Shown here: in pieces, positions 10,200-23,100 of the stretch | Numbering within the stretch: position 1 is the first letter of the stretch | Layout: each line of letters starts with the position of its first letter | Assembly: GCF_042477335.2 (NCBI RefSeq) | Contig: NC_091250.1 | Span: forward strand, 133,707,384 to 133,771,383 | Length of the DNA stretch: 64,000 nucleotides | Source: Ovis canadensis | Taxonomy: Eukaryota; Chordata; Mammalia; Artiodactyla; Bovidae | Direction of reading: 5' to 3' | Notes under the pieces: generated by a model | Databases searched by the model: none | Told to the model about the DNA's origin: nothing | What the model saw: the letters and a program-made list of their open reading frames with translations, nothing else | Translations under genes and position numbers: made by a program

Positions 10200-10900
10200 G
10201 TCAACAACATGTCTTTAAAATCTAAGGAACTAGAAAAAGAAAGAACTAGGCGCAAAGCTGGCAGAAGGAAGGAAATAGTAAAGATTAGAGCAGAGATAAA
10301 CAAAACCGAGAACAGAAAAGCAGTAAAGAAAATCAATGAAACCGAAAGCTTACTTTTTGAAAACATCAGCAAAACTGACAAACCTTCACCCAGATGGACT
10401 AAGAAAAGAGAGAGGAGACTGAGCTTACCAAAGTCAGGGATGGAACTAGGAACGCCAAAATCCGCATGCAGAAGAGAAAGGAGCACGAGAGCACGCGAGC
10501 AGCTGCACAGACAGGTCAGATGGTCCCGCTGAAATGGACGAATTCCTGGAAATACAAACCCTCCCAGGACTGGATCACGCAGAAATAGAAAATAAGGCTA
10601 GAAATATAACTAGTAAGGAAATTGAATCAGTACTAAAACCAATAAATCTCTCAACAAAGAAACTGGACCTAATAGCTTCACCTGTGAATTCCATGAAACA
10701 TTTAATGAGGAACTAATATCAACCCTTCTCAAACTTTTCATAAACACTTCAGAGGCAGGGACACTTCCTGACTCATTATTTGAGGCATTACCCTGAACCG
10801 AAACCAAACAAGGGCGCTACAGGGAAACTACAGACGAATGTCTTTTATGAGCACTGATGCAAAAATCATCAACAAAACATTTGCAAACTGAATTCAGCAG
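10200..10900 (+). mobile_element. L1 ORF2 fragment, degenerate
   Basis: Translation gives L1 ORF2-like sequence downstream of the endonuclease region: IRAEINKTENRKAVKKINET, then FENISKTDKPSPRWTKK. It carries stops and frameshifts. It probably belongs to the same old L1 insertion as 9062-9640, split by SINE insertions. Confidence 0.65.
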
Positions 10901-11511
10901 CATATGAAAAGGCTAGTACACCGTGACCTCAGCAGGACCGCGAGTATCTTGGCCTGCATTGCTAGGCAACAGGATGCCCGTGCCTGTTCCTCCCAATGTG
11001 GTTCTCGGCCCAGATCGGGTGGAGCGTCTAGGAGTCAATCCTTGCCCTCAGAGCTGGTCCACGGGGCAGCAGCATCCCACTGGTCCAAGATGCCATTGAA
11101 AACTGATGCGGTGACCAACCTCAGATCTAGAGTCTGCTTTAAAATACTCCAGGGAAAGTGTGAATGTGCATGTGTTGGTTAAATGAAATGAGATTGGGGC
11201 TCATTACACAGTTCCCTGGTTCAGGTGCTTGGAATTCCATAATGAAAGTTCGGTGGAAATGCGAGGTGTTGGAGTAGAGATGCCTCGTTGGGACCAGCCT
11301 TCCAGGGGTCAGGCTGTGGTACAGTAACAGCAGACATTCTGGAGGGCCCCCACAACCCAGGGGCCCTACTCTAAGCACGCCACATGGGTGTCACGTGGGC
11401 TTTACAGAGCGCCAGGGGGCAGAGACTACTATCACCCCAGTCCTGCGGGTGAGGAGACTGAGCCGCCTCAGTCTCAGAGAAGGCATGTGTGGACGGGGCA
11501 GCCCAGACCGG

Positions 11512-11965
11512 CCCGTGTTCAGGCTGTGGACACTGTCTGTAGCACTGTTCACAGGCCCGTGTTCAGGCTGTGGACACCCTCTCTAGAGCTGTTCACCTGC
11601 CCGTGTTCAGGCTCTGAACACCGCCTGTAGTGCTGTTCACAGGCCCGTGTCAGGTTGTGAACACCCCCTGTAGCACTGTTCACAGGCCCGTGTTCAGGAT
11701 CTGAACACCCCCTATAGCGCTGTTCACAGGCCCGTGTCAGGTTGTGGACACCCCCCTGTAGCACTGTTCACAGGCCCGTGTTCAGGATCTGAACACCACC
11801 TGTAGTGCTGTTCACAGGCCCGTGTCAGGCTGTGAACATCCCCTGTAGCGCTGTTCACCCGCCCGACACCCTCTGTAGTGCTGTTCGCAGGCCCATATTC
11901 AGGCTGTGAACACCCCCTGTAGCGCTGTTCACAGGCCCGTGTCAGGCTGTGGACACCCCCTGTGG
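11512..11965 (+). repeat. Minisatellite, 43-47-bp unit, 10-11 copies
   Basis: Units built on GTTCACAGGCCCGTGTTCAG plus GCTGTGAACACCCCCTGTAG start near 11512, 11553, 11600, 11643, 11686, 11731, 11776, 11819, 11891 and 11935. Variants alternate between 'gtgttcaggctgtg', 'gtcaggttgtg' and 'gttcaggatctg'. Neighbouring 10900-11510 and 11966-13283 show no gene and no named repeat. Confidence 0.9.
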
Positions 11966-13283
11966 CGCTTCCCAGAGGGACAGCCTGGTGGCCGCTGCGG
12001 TCTGAATCTGTGTGCTAGAATCCCAGCGGCCCCAGGGATGGTGTCAGGACGGGACCCTGGGGGGTTTCAGCTGGGGCCACCGCCGTCCCTGGACGCCCCT
12101 CAGAGCGCCCTCGCCCCTCCTGCCGTGTGAAGACCTGGTGCGAGGGCGGCCATCTGTGGATGGAAGCGGGCCCTCACCAGACACCATCGGCCTCCAGGAC
12201 CGTGAGAGACCAGCGTCTGTGGTATTCAGCTGTAACGGCCCAAACAGACCGAGACAAAGGCCTGGGAGGGGCCGGGGTGCTGCGGAGGCCGGCAGGGAGC
12301 ACCCAGCATGGTCCCTGAGCACAGGCGAGGACGGGCCCCAGGGCCGGGAGGGCCGGGGCCAGTCATGGTGGAGGTGCTGCGGAGCACCTGTGCTCAGCAG
12401 CTGCAGCCCGCACCAGGCCCGCGTGCAGCCCCGCCCAGCCGCGCGCACCTCCTCCTGGAGGCCCCTGCGTGCCTGGTGCGGAGCCAGGGCCTCACCTGCG
12501 CTCTGCGCTGCGGAGAGAGCCGCCCCGCCCCGCCGGACAGAAGGGGGCCTGCTGCCGGCCAGCGGCCAGCTTTCTCACGGCTCAAAGGCCCGTCAGTGAA
12601 ACAACCCCGTCACAGGACCTGTCTCTTAACCCAAAAGCAACGCTGCATTTCCTCCCGTTTCTGCTGGTTTCAAGTGCTCATACGTACGTGATGTGTTCTT
12701 TCGATGATATACTCGCATTTTTAAAAAACAGTGCGTGTGTGCAGAAGTGGGTGAGATCCCGCGGGTGAGCCCATAGTCACAGTGCAGCGCACTCTGCCAA
12801 GGCTGGAGTCCCGTCTCCTGGGGGCAGTGCCATCCCCTGGCCCTGGAAGAGGTCACCGCTGGGGGCTCCGGGGATGGGACTGTTTCTGCAACTTCTCGCG
12901 TCTATAACCCTTCAAGACCAAAGACAAAGAAAGAGAACGCTGGGCAGGGTCTGGGGAAGGGCAGCAGGCGAGCCAGTCGGCTGCGAAGGTGGCCAGAAGC
13001 AGCCCCTGAGGCAGCCCCAGAAGCAAGCCGGGGAGGCGGATGGAAGGCGAGGAGGAAGGAGGCAAGTGCCGGAGACACTCAGGAGCTGACAGTGTGGGCG
13101 GCGGAGAAAGGTTCCCAGGCCCAGGTGGAATTCAGAAATCTGGCAAAGAGTGAGCTGTGCTTTGAGCCTCATGACCCTTGGTTCCATGCCTCTTTAAACA
13201 TCTGGATTCCCTACCATAACATCTGTTGCTGCCTATAGCTACAATGAAGTGTAGTCTTGGAACCTAGTGTATGTTTAAGAATG

Positions 13284-13503
13284 TGTTGCGCTAAGTTGCT
13301 CAGTTATGTCCAACTCTGCAATCCCGTCGCCTGTGGCCTGCGAGGCTCCACTGTGCGTGGGATTCTCCAAGCGAGAGGGCTGGACCGGGCTGCATTTCCT
13401 CCTTCAGGGGAACTTCCCAGCTCAGGGACTGAAAGCACGCCTCCTGCGTCTCTTGCCTCTCGCATTAGCAGGTGGGCTCTTTAGCACTAGGGCCACCTGG
13501 GAA
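13284..13503 (-). mobile_element. Bov-tA SINE, minus strand, diverged
   Basis: The reverse-complement Bov-A tail (TAAGTTGCTCAGTTATGTCC) and an inverted tRNA-like head ending at GCCACCTGGGAA are visible, with more substitutions than the other copies. It lies about 550 bp upstream of TMED11. Confidence 0.85.
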
Positions 13504-14052
13504 TAAACTTCTGCAAAAAAAGAAAAGGGAAAACATCGGCTGCGGAGCTGAGATGTAGGAAGTCACACCGGGTGACTGTTTTAGTGAGGAAGCGGATCCT
13601 TGGAGGTGAGGACTGGAGCCCCAGCCGGGAAGCTCTCCCTTCAGCACCTGCGTCTTCCTCCACCCTGCGTGCTCACCAGCCTCCCTCCCCGACCTCCCGC
13701 CAAGCGGAAACGACACTGCTGCACAGCTCAGGCCTCCACTGGGCATGCGTTGGGTGTGGCGCTCTGGGGAGTCCTCCTCCACCTGCCCCTTGGCCTCACT
13801 GTCTTTCATTCCCTCGGAGCACTTCAAAATCCTTAAAACTAACAGGTGCCAAGGAATTCTGATGTCGAACTGAGCGTGGCCCTGGGGCTCCCTGGGACTT
13901 GCAATCACCTGCCCAGGTGCAGCCACCACGTGTCTCTTCTCACAGAAATCAATTTACAAAGAACAAACCAGTGAAATACAGATACTCCGCAGGCAGTATC
14001 GCCTGCAGTTGATCGTTTCCAGAGCAGTACAGGGGTGGCTAAAGCAGCAGAA

Positions 14053-14176
14053 ATGCACAAGGCGACGTTTCTTTTGAGCTTTTGTTTTTCGCTTTCAACT
14101 GCTTTTTACTTCCACATGGGGGAACGAGAGGAGAAATGCATAATAGAAGACATTCCGGGCGACACCCTGATAACAG
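14053..14176 (+). CDS. TMED11: TMED11 exon 1 (signal peptide, start of GOLD domain)
   Basis: It encodes [20 protein letters not shown] followed by [20 protein letters not shown], then a GTGGGT donor at 14177. It ends one base into the Gly42 codon. Nothing like a CpG island or TATA box is evident upstream (13504-14052). Confidence 0.9.
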
Positions 14177-17100
14177 GTGGGTTGAACGAGTCGCTGAACG
14201 TTGAGCTCAGGATGCTGCCTTAAGGCTATTAAGGTTATTACGCTAACTGCTTGATGTACAAGTTAGTCGGCAGACTCACCCTGTACAGTTTTCTCGCAGC
14301 GTTTTTTGCATATCAAATTATACAAAACTGCCGTGAAAACAGGCTCAAGACTGAATTGCGTAATTCATGAAACAGGAAAGCCAGACGCAAGGGCACAGAA
14401 CCCAGGCTTGATTTGTTTTCCGGTTGTCAGGTCTCCTTCAGTTAAACAGGCTCTGAGGCCGTGAGTCATGCTGACTGTGGCTGAGTTCTTGCGAGATGAC
14501 CAAGGTCTCTAGGCTGGTTCCCTGACACAAGGCAGAGCAGCAGAGGTCAGGGTGTCCTCTGAACTTCAGCCTCAGAATCAGGAGGCCGCTTTTCTGACAT
14601 AAAAAGAGAAGCAGGAGCTCAAGCTAGCAGCATTTCTCACACGTGCTGATCAGGTATTTTTACACACAATGCAACCTTACGTTGAACGTTGTTGCATTCT
14701 CCTCTCAATTTATCTTGGCCATCACACCTGAGTGTTCTGTTGCGAAGTGTCATAACTCATCCTGCAAAAGCCGCAGGAGACACAGCAAGCGTGGATGCAG
14801 AGAGAGAGACTGCAGAGTGAGAGCCTGGGATGAGGGATGGGGAGAAGGCAGGTGAAGACGTCTCCTGCGTCTGCAGCCGCAGTGGGCAGAAGCTGTGTCT
14901 GTGGCTGCAGGGAGTTAAAATCGCCCGGATCTAACCCCAGAGCTGCTGGGAATCGCCATCTGCCCTGGGCAAGCTCCTAGCCTCTCTGCTGCTTTTCAAA
15001 GTGGGATAAAAAATAACCACACCGGGATTCCTTTCTGTTGTGATGAGGACAGAACTGATACTTGTAAGGCTCCTGTAGCCCGGCAGACACACAGAAGGCA
15101 CTGTGTTCGCTACTGTTCCCCAGCCCGGACTCTCTCGCCTCCGGGACGCTCTGAGCCCCCGGCTCTCCAGCAGCTGGCTGTTCTCCTAGTAACCTGGGGG
15201 GTTTCCAACCTGCACTCGCAAGGGCAGAGGAGGAGAGGGACAGGAGCGGCCTGCCCACCTGCCGGCTGGCAGTCCGCCAGCTGTGCGGACTTGGCCTGGA
15301 CGTGCCCGCAACACAAGTCAAGAGACAGCCGGCTCAGGTGAGGGTCTGAGGCAGGAAGGCAGGTGCGGCAGGATGGCGTCTGGCAGCTGTGTGGGAACAG
15401 GCCCCGAGTCAGGGACTCCCGAGAATCCCTGTGCCCTCGGACATGGCTGCTCGCACCCCTCCTTGTCCTGCCCTGCCCCCACTCCCGCCACCCGCCTCGG
15501 TCTCTGTCCCCCGCCCCCAGCAGTCACACAGAGTCAGAGTCAGCTACTTGGCGTCCGCTGCAACTACAGGGAAAACGTGCGAGCATGTCAGGACACGTGT
15601 CTCAGTTTTTCTCTGAGAGTATGGTCCTAGAGCCCTAGAACATATAGTGTGTGTGCTGAAGGAGGAAACGGGAAGATGCTCGATACTTCTAACAGGCAAA
15701 CAAGGAGGGGAAGGGGGGGGACAAACAGGACAAGTGAAAAGCAAACAGCACCATGGTGGGAACAGCGCCATGGAGGGAACAGCAACTTGGAGGGAACAGC
15801 AACTTGGAGGGAACAGCACCATGGAGGGAACAGCAACTTGGAGGGAACAGCAACTTGGAGGGAACAGCAACTTGGAGGGAACAGCACCATGGAGGGAACA
15901 GCAACTTGGAGGGAACAGCAATATGGTGGGAATAGCAATATGGTGGGAACAGCAACATGGTGGGCTTAAACCCAACTGCACTTCACGTTACGTTAAAGAT
16001 GGCTCAGCTGGTAAAGAATCTGCTTACAATGCAGGAAACCCCGGTCTGATCCCTGGCTTGGGAAGATCCCCTGGAGAAGGGAAAGGCTACCCGCTCCAAT
16101 ATTCTGGCCTGGAGAACTCCATGGACTGCATAGTCCTAGGGGTCACAAAGCGTCAGACACGACTGAGCGACTTCAACTTTCACTTTCAAGTGTAAATGGG
16201 CAAAACTCTCCAATGAAAAGACAGAGACTGTCATACTAAACTTAAAAAAAAGAAACACACGGGACTTCCCTGGTGGCGCAGTGAGTACGAAGCCGCCTGC
16301 CCGTGCAGGGGAGATGGGTCCGATCCCTGGTCTGGGAAGATCCCACATGCCGCGGAGCAGCCGAAGCTCTAGGGCTGCAGCTGCTGACCCCAGCCTGAGG
16401 GCTGTGCGCTGCAACGAGACAGCCCCTGGGCAGCAATGAAGGCCCAGCACAGCCAAACACAAACAGGCAGCTAATTTTCCTTAAAAAAAAAAAAAAAACA
16501 ACTATACGCTGTTTCCAAACAAACCACTTTAAATACAGGGAAAGGTTGAAAGTAAGCGAATGGGAAAAGACATGCCTTGCAAATATAAACCAAACCGAAG
16601 TTGGTGTAATCAAAGGAGATTTTAAGAAAAAAAATATTACCAGAGTTAAAGAGACACAAAAATCAGAGGCCAGGTTTGGTAATAGATGCTTTGGAGGTGT
16701 TTCCTACTCTTATGATCTTCTTTTATAAGAATTTTGAAAAAATAAAAAAAAGAATTTTGAACATGATGGACCATCACTTAAGTCTCTGTTCTTGTCATTA
16801 TTTTCCCTTTAATTACAATCAGATCCTTCATCATCAGCCCACCTCTTTGATGCACTAAATAGTATAACAGCATACTCCCAGATACAATTCTTAAGACGTC
16901 TCCCTTAAAAATCCCTTTTATAACAAAGTCTGCTGCACTTTTACTGTGCTTTTGTGTTGCAAGCCCCTTCGTCTACACCTCAGCCGTCTGCTGGCCGTGT
17001 GCATCCATTCCCGACCGCAGCGGGCTCTGCGTGGTGAGGCTGCCTGCTCCGCAGACGACTGTCTCCACTCGCTGCCTCGCTGACCTAGCGCCAAACCTTT

Positions 17101-20100
17101 GCTGCCTGTCACATCCTGACTTTTGTTCAGCGACACTGGATCATAAGCGCACGGATCAGGTCCTACTCGGTTACGAAGTGCCAACCAAGAACACGCTATA
17201 ATTAATACTTAGATCACCAAAGTGGGAAAACAGATGTTAAGACTTTCTGGGGATCTGTGGGGACCTGAGAACACGTCAAGACACCCCGTGGCCAGGAAGA
17301 GCCCGCGGCAGCTCTGCCTTCTCTCCTACCAACTTGCAGTTCCAAAGGGTCCAGGGCAACACACCTTCCAGACGCCGAAGACAGGTGGCCTCGGGGCCAT
17401 CTGGTCAGATCCAGACCTCAAAGTGTGTTTTGCTGCTGGGGCTAAAATAGGCCACAGGGCATCTGGGCAGTCAGCAGCCAGGTGCCCAGGGAGGCCGCGA
17501 AGGGCACTGCAGGCGGGCAGCGGTGCGCAGGCGGTGACTCTGTCGCTGATGTTTGTTGACTCTGAGCCCCGTCTCCTCACCTGTGAGCTGGAGCAGCTGG
17601 CGGGCCCAACAGCCACAGGTGTGCGCACGGGCTTCCTCCCACCCTCCTGGACTCTGTCTCCAACCTGGCCAGCTTGGCCTCCCAGGGTCTGTCAGAAGCT
17701 TCCTGGGAAGCAGGGTGGCCTCGACTCTGGCTCCAACCCCTCCCTGAAAGGGAGGAAATTTCTGAGAAGAGCCTGAAATTCCTGTGTTGAACGTTAAAAG
17801 GGAAAAGGCTCAGAGCACCCCCGGTGTGGGGTGCAGGGTCTGAGAGCTGCCCACACCCCCGGTGTCCTCTCAGTGGTGGGGGCTCTGGCTCAGGTTCCTG
17901 AGCTCCGAGCCGGGGCCTCACTTGCTCGCTCCCCCCACCTGGCCTCTCTCTCTCTCCAGGGCAGGCGCCCCTGTAATGAATCACTTGTGCTTGAGTCCTT
18001 GGCTTGGGCAGGGGCGAGGCTTCAGAGGCTCCCAGGCCTCACGCTCCCGTGCAGTGAGGAGTGACGGTCCTCCTCCTCCTCCTCGACTCCCTCCTCCTCC
18101 ACCTCCTGGTCTCCGGGAAGCTTTGCACTTGGAGGAAAGAAGCTGAAGAACCCCAGGAGCTGGCCCAGGGCCAGAGTCACGTCCAGGGACATTTCAGAAG
18201 GGAGCGACCAGGACCCAGACTTCAGCGCTTCTGAATTCTAATTCTCTTTTCTTGGCCGGGCCACGGGGCACGCAGGGTCTTTGTTCCTCGACCAAGGACT
18301 GCCCCCGACGGTGGAAGTGGAGGCCTAAGGGCTGGACCTCCAAGGAGTTCCCGCCTTGCTTTCCTTTTAACGAATTCTCCCGCACGTGGTCACTGCGCTG
18401 CATGGCACCTCTCCCCTCGCTTGGCGCCTGCCTTTGTAGAAACTCACAGCCCGCTTTAAAGTGTCCGTGGGGACCAGCAAGCAGGTGGCCACACTGCCTG
18501 TCCGGCGGCCACGGAGCTGGTGCTCCTGGAGTCCCTTGTCCCTCTCCTCTCCCTCCCCCGAGACACCTTGCTGCCCAAGTTCATCAAAAAACCTAGAGCT
18601 TGTTTTTAAAGAGCATCGCTGGACGGCATCACTGACTCAGTGGACGCGAGTCTGAGTGAACTCCGGGAGGTGGTGATGGACAGGGAGGCCTGGCAGGCTG
18701 CGGTTCATGGGGTCCCAAAGAGTCAGACACGCCTGAGCGACTGAACTGAACCGAACTGAAGAAGAGCTAAGAGAAGCAGAGCAAAGGGACACGACAGGTT
18801 CGACTGAAGTTTCCAAACAAGCCTCTGGGGCCAGGGTTTTGTGCCGTGTGGGCTGCAGTGCCCACCTGCCTCAGGCCCCTCCAGACGCCAGGGATCCGAG
18901 GACCCAGGTCCCAGAGAAGCTCTCTGCTCCCCCGGCCTCTCCTGGGAACACCGTGATTCTGCCAGCAGAGCGGGTGTGCGAGGAAGACCACGCCTCTGCT
19001 CCCAAGGGGCCAGCACAGAGGACTGTCCCGCGGTCAGGGGAGGAGGCCTGGAATGGCCAGGGGCGGGCAGAAAGGCTCTGAGTCCACGCCCGGCGGGCGA
19101 CTCAAAGCCCGGCCCTAGACGCGGCTGCACACCCACGGGTCAGAAAACAGGAAGTAGCTGGGGTGCCGGCAGGTGTAGGCCCCTGGCTCCAGGCCTAGCC
19201 CTCACCCCGACACACGTGGCGCCCCCAGAAGATGAACACACGCCCAGCCTGGATCTGGTACACGCAGGACTCGCCCAACAGAAACGCACAGGCGCTCAGG
19301 AGATCCTTAAGAGCAGCGCGACACGAAAGGGCCCACACCAGGTCCCTGGAGTGCCCAGGCTGGCGAGGGGGAGGGTCAGTCATCCGTTCACGGGACGGGA
19401 CACTGCACGGCAGCGACGGGGCGGTGGGCACCTGGGCCGCACGGGAGGCCCCTGCACGCAGGCTGAGCGCACTCACGGGGGGACACGCAGGGGACGGAGA
19501 ATAGGCACAACACACTGCGTCTTCACGGGTCGGAGGGCTGGGCGTGGCGCTTAGGGGCACCGGGCGTCTGGAGGCTGGCTGGGACCTGGCCGCAGACTTG
19601 GTGGTGACTGCTGGTTGGCTGGGCCCGACGGGGCGTGGGGCGCCTCCGCCTGGTGTCAGCGGCCTGGGGCTCCCCCCCTCCCTCTGCACAGAAAGAACCT
19701 CAGCCAGCTTCACAGGCTGGAAGGAAGCCAAGGCACCCGGGAGCCTGGGGCACCTGGAAAGGGCCGCTCTGCATCCTCGGTGACCTCGAAAGCACCTGCC
19801 TTCGGGCCAGGCTGCTCCCGGGCTGCGTGGACGGCTGGTCTGAGCAACCCCGCACAGCAGCCATCCTGGCTGCAGCCCTGCCCCCCGACACGGTGGGGCC
19901 AGTTCCTGTCTGCAGAGCTCTGGGCTCAGCACTGGACATGACATGGTTCTCTCTTCAGCTCTCTGAACAGACCTCAGTCAAGCTACAGAAGAGCATTTAA
20001 GGACATACAAGGATGGCTGCAAAAAGCTGGTGGAAAAATCAAATCAGAGTTGTGCAGTATGACCTCATTTTTTATGAAATATACTGTGTGTCCCCGTGGG

Positions 20101-23100
20101 GAAAGGCTAGAAGGGTAAAACTGAGCACCAGAAGCCTGTGGTGGGGGCTTTTACTTTCTGAAATTCCCACCACGGCTGCGTCTCACTTGTCCAGCTCAAA
20201 TGGCCCTGGGTGCCAGCCTCCAGGACTTGAGTCTGGAGCAGAAGACACAGCTGCCTTGGGGCGGGGAGGGGGAGCTGAGAGCCTCAGCAGGCGTACCTTG
20301 GCGGGGGTGGGGTGGGGTGTGGGGGAGGGCAGCCTGGCTCCCCGCCAGGGCCGCTGACTAGAGCTCCAGGAGGAGGGGCGCCTGGAGGGCAAGGTCAGTG
20401 CAGGTCTGCAGGCGGGGTTAGCACGCGCCACATGGCTGGGGCCAGGAGGCGTGAGACCAGGGCCGAGCCTGAGAGAATCAGCCTGTGCCGGTTTCCCTCG
20501 TTTTCAGGGCTTCCCTGGGGGCTCAGTGGTAAAGAACGCACATGTCAATACAGGAGAGTCAAGTTTGATCCTTGGGTCAGGAAGATCCCCTGGAGAAGGG
20601 CATTGCACCCCACTCTAGAATTCTTGCCTGGCAAATCCCATGAATGGAGCAGCCTGGTGGGCTACAGTCCATGGAGTCTCAGAGTCGGGCACGATGCAGT
20701 GATTGAGCGCACACGCTCCTGTTGCGGGCTGGAGGGCGTTGATAAGTCAGTAAGCTCTTCAGCTCACGCCCTCCTCCGCTGTAAACGTGGGTATTATTGT
20801 ACCGACTTTGCAGGGTTGCAGAACCTAATGGGAGTTGACAGGAAACACCGCATGTGAAAAGCCCAACAACTAAGGAATAGTTCATCGAGGGCTTGCGTCA
20901 GGCTCACCATGTGTTACGCTCTGCATTAAGCCGTGTGCCCACGGTCGCTGGGTCGTCACACCGCAGGGGGCTGGTCATCGAGGCGGCCGGCTCCGCGCGC
21001 CCCCCAGCGGTGCTGCTCTCCTGCCACCTGGCGGCGGCCGCGGGGCATGACGCCTCCCGGGGCCAGGAACCCCGGGCCGTGGGCTCACGGCCGCTCAGAG
21101 TCCTTCCCTCAACACGTACCAGGGACACGTCCAGTTCAGTTCAGTTCAGTCGCTCAGTCGTGTCCGACTTTTTGAGACCCCACGGACTGCAGCAAGCCAG
21201 GCCTCCCTGTCCATCACCAACTCCCAGAGCTTGCTCAAACTCATCCATCGAGTCGGTGATGCCATCCAGCCATCTCATCCTCTGTCGTCCCCTTCTCCTG
21301 CCGCCTTCAGTCTTTCCCAGCATCAGGCTCTTCTCAAATGAGTCAGCTCTTCACACCAGGCGGCCAGAGTATTGGAGTTTCAGCTTCAGCATCAGTCCTT
21401 CCAATGAACATTCAGGACAGACTTCCAGTCACCCCACAGACCTCACCAAGCTTCGACCTCCCTCTGCGCCAGGCAGGGGGCCTGCGGAAGAGGACACGGC
21501 GTGCCTCCAGGCCCGGGGTGGGGGCGGCTCGCAGACAGGACGAGCATGGGTGGCGAGTGTGGGAACGGTGGCCACAGCAGGGCCCTGGGGGGCAGGAGGG
21601 CGGCTGCTGACGGGCCCGGGGGCAGGCGGCGGGGGGGGGGGGGCGGGCAGCCAGGGGCCAGGGTGCTCCTGGTCAAAGTGGGAGACCCTGAGCGGGTCCG
21701 TGTGGGCGAGGTGGGAGGCACGGAAGGAGGCCCCCAGGAGACCCAGGCGCCCTGGTCCTCTGGGAGGACGGGAACCACGAGGCAGACGTTTCCAGGTGCC
21801 CGGGGGCCAGGAAAGCCACCTGCCTGGCCGTGCGCTCCTCCAGGAGCACTCAGCAGCTTCAGCAAAGGCGCCGGGGCAGGCTCGGGGCTTTGTTGCCCAG
21901 CTTGGTGAGACGCCCGTGCACACCTGAAGCGCAGTGTGTACCCTGCCGTCCGGGGAGACGCGCGGGGACGCCAAGCAGGCACAGCGGCGGTGCGAGTCAG
22001 CTCCTCCGCGGCCAGCAGCCCCACCACGCCGAGGAGTGCGGGCAGCCCTCAGGGTGCGGTGGACTTGTTCACGCCTCTTTCAGTGGTTTTGCTTCAGGTT
22101 ATTTTGATGCATTTAGGATGGTTGTCTTCGTACTGAACTGGCCCCTTTGCCATCACATAAGGCCCCTCTGTGTCCTTGGTGACTCTCTTTGCTGTGGGGT
22201 CTTCTTTATTTGGTATTTATGGAGCCACACGAGCTTTCTTTTGATTGTTGCAATGATACATCTTTTTTATCCTTTTACTTTTAACCTATCTCCCTTCAAC
22301 TGTCAAATAACTTTTTTTTTTTAACACGGAAGAGAAAATTCTATTGTGGTTTCCCTTCCCTGGGGTTGACCTGCCCGTTTTTCCTCCTTCATTCCTGCTA
22401 TTCCAAATTCTCTTACTATTGTCTCTGTTTTAAGAAGTTCCTTTAGCAATCTTTTTACAGCAGGTGTTCTAGTGAAAAGTCTTCCCAGTTTTCCTTGACC
22501 TTAGGAATACTCTGCCTTCATTCTGAAGGTATCTTTGGTGGGAATAGAATTGTTTGACAATTTCCTCTCCTTTCAGCACTTGGAAACGTGCCCCTTCCTT
22601 CTGGCTTCCATGTTCTGATGAGAGGCCTGCTGTTACTCAGGTCGTTTTCCCTCAGCAATGAAGTTTCTCTCTGGCTATTTTCCATAGGTCTTTTTTTTTT
22701 TTTTCCTTTGGTCCTAAGAAGTTTAATCTTGCCATGTCTGGTGGTGAATCTGGGAAGTCTGGCCTTGCAGGGTTGTTTAGCCTCTTGAGTCTGTGGGCGT
22801 CTCTCACCCGGTTTGGGGAGTTGCTCACCCTCACTTCTCATGTGTTCACTCAGCCCCTCACTCTCTCCTCTCCTCCCAACTCACAAATCCTAGACCTTCA
22901 GCTCTTGCCCCGAGGGCTCATGGGCTCGTTTGAGGTTCTTCTCTGTCCCCATGTCTTCTCTATCCATTGACCAGATTTGATTATTTCATTGATCTAGTTT
23001 CAAGCTCGCCAAGTCTTCCCTCTCATCTCTCTTTTACTGAGTCCATTCACTTGCAGATACTGTGCTTTTTCTAAGGTTCCTTTTTTCCCTTTATGTCTCT

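Noticed and set aside
11512-11965. Regularly spaced repeats resembling a CRISPR array
   Set aside because: Adjacent units with no distinct spacers, in mammalian DNA with introns and SINEs; it is a minisatellite.
15647-16195. Overlapping Gly/Glu/Gln-rich frames across 15.65-16.2 kb
   Set aside because: The 17-bp stop-free repeat opens all three frames; the frames run on into a Bov-tA SINE.
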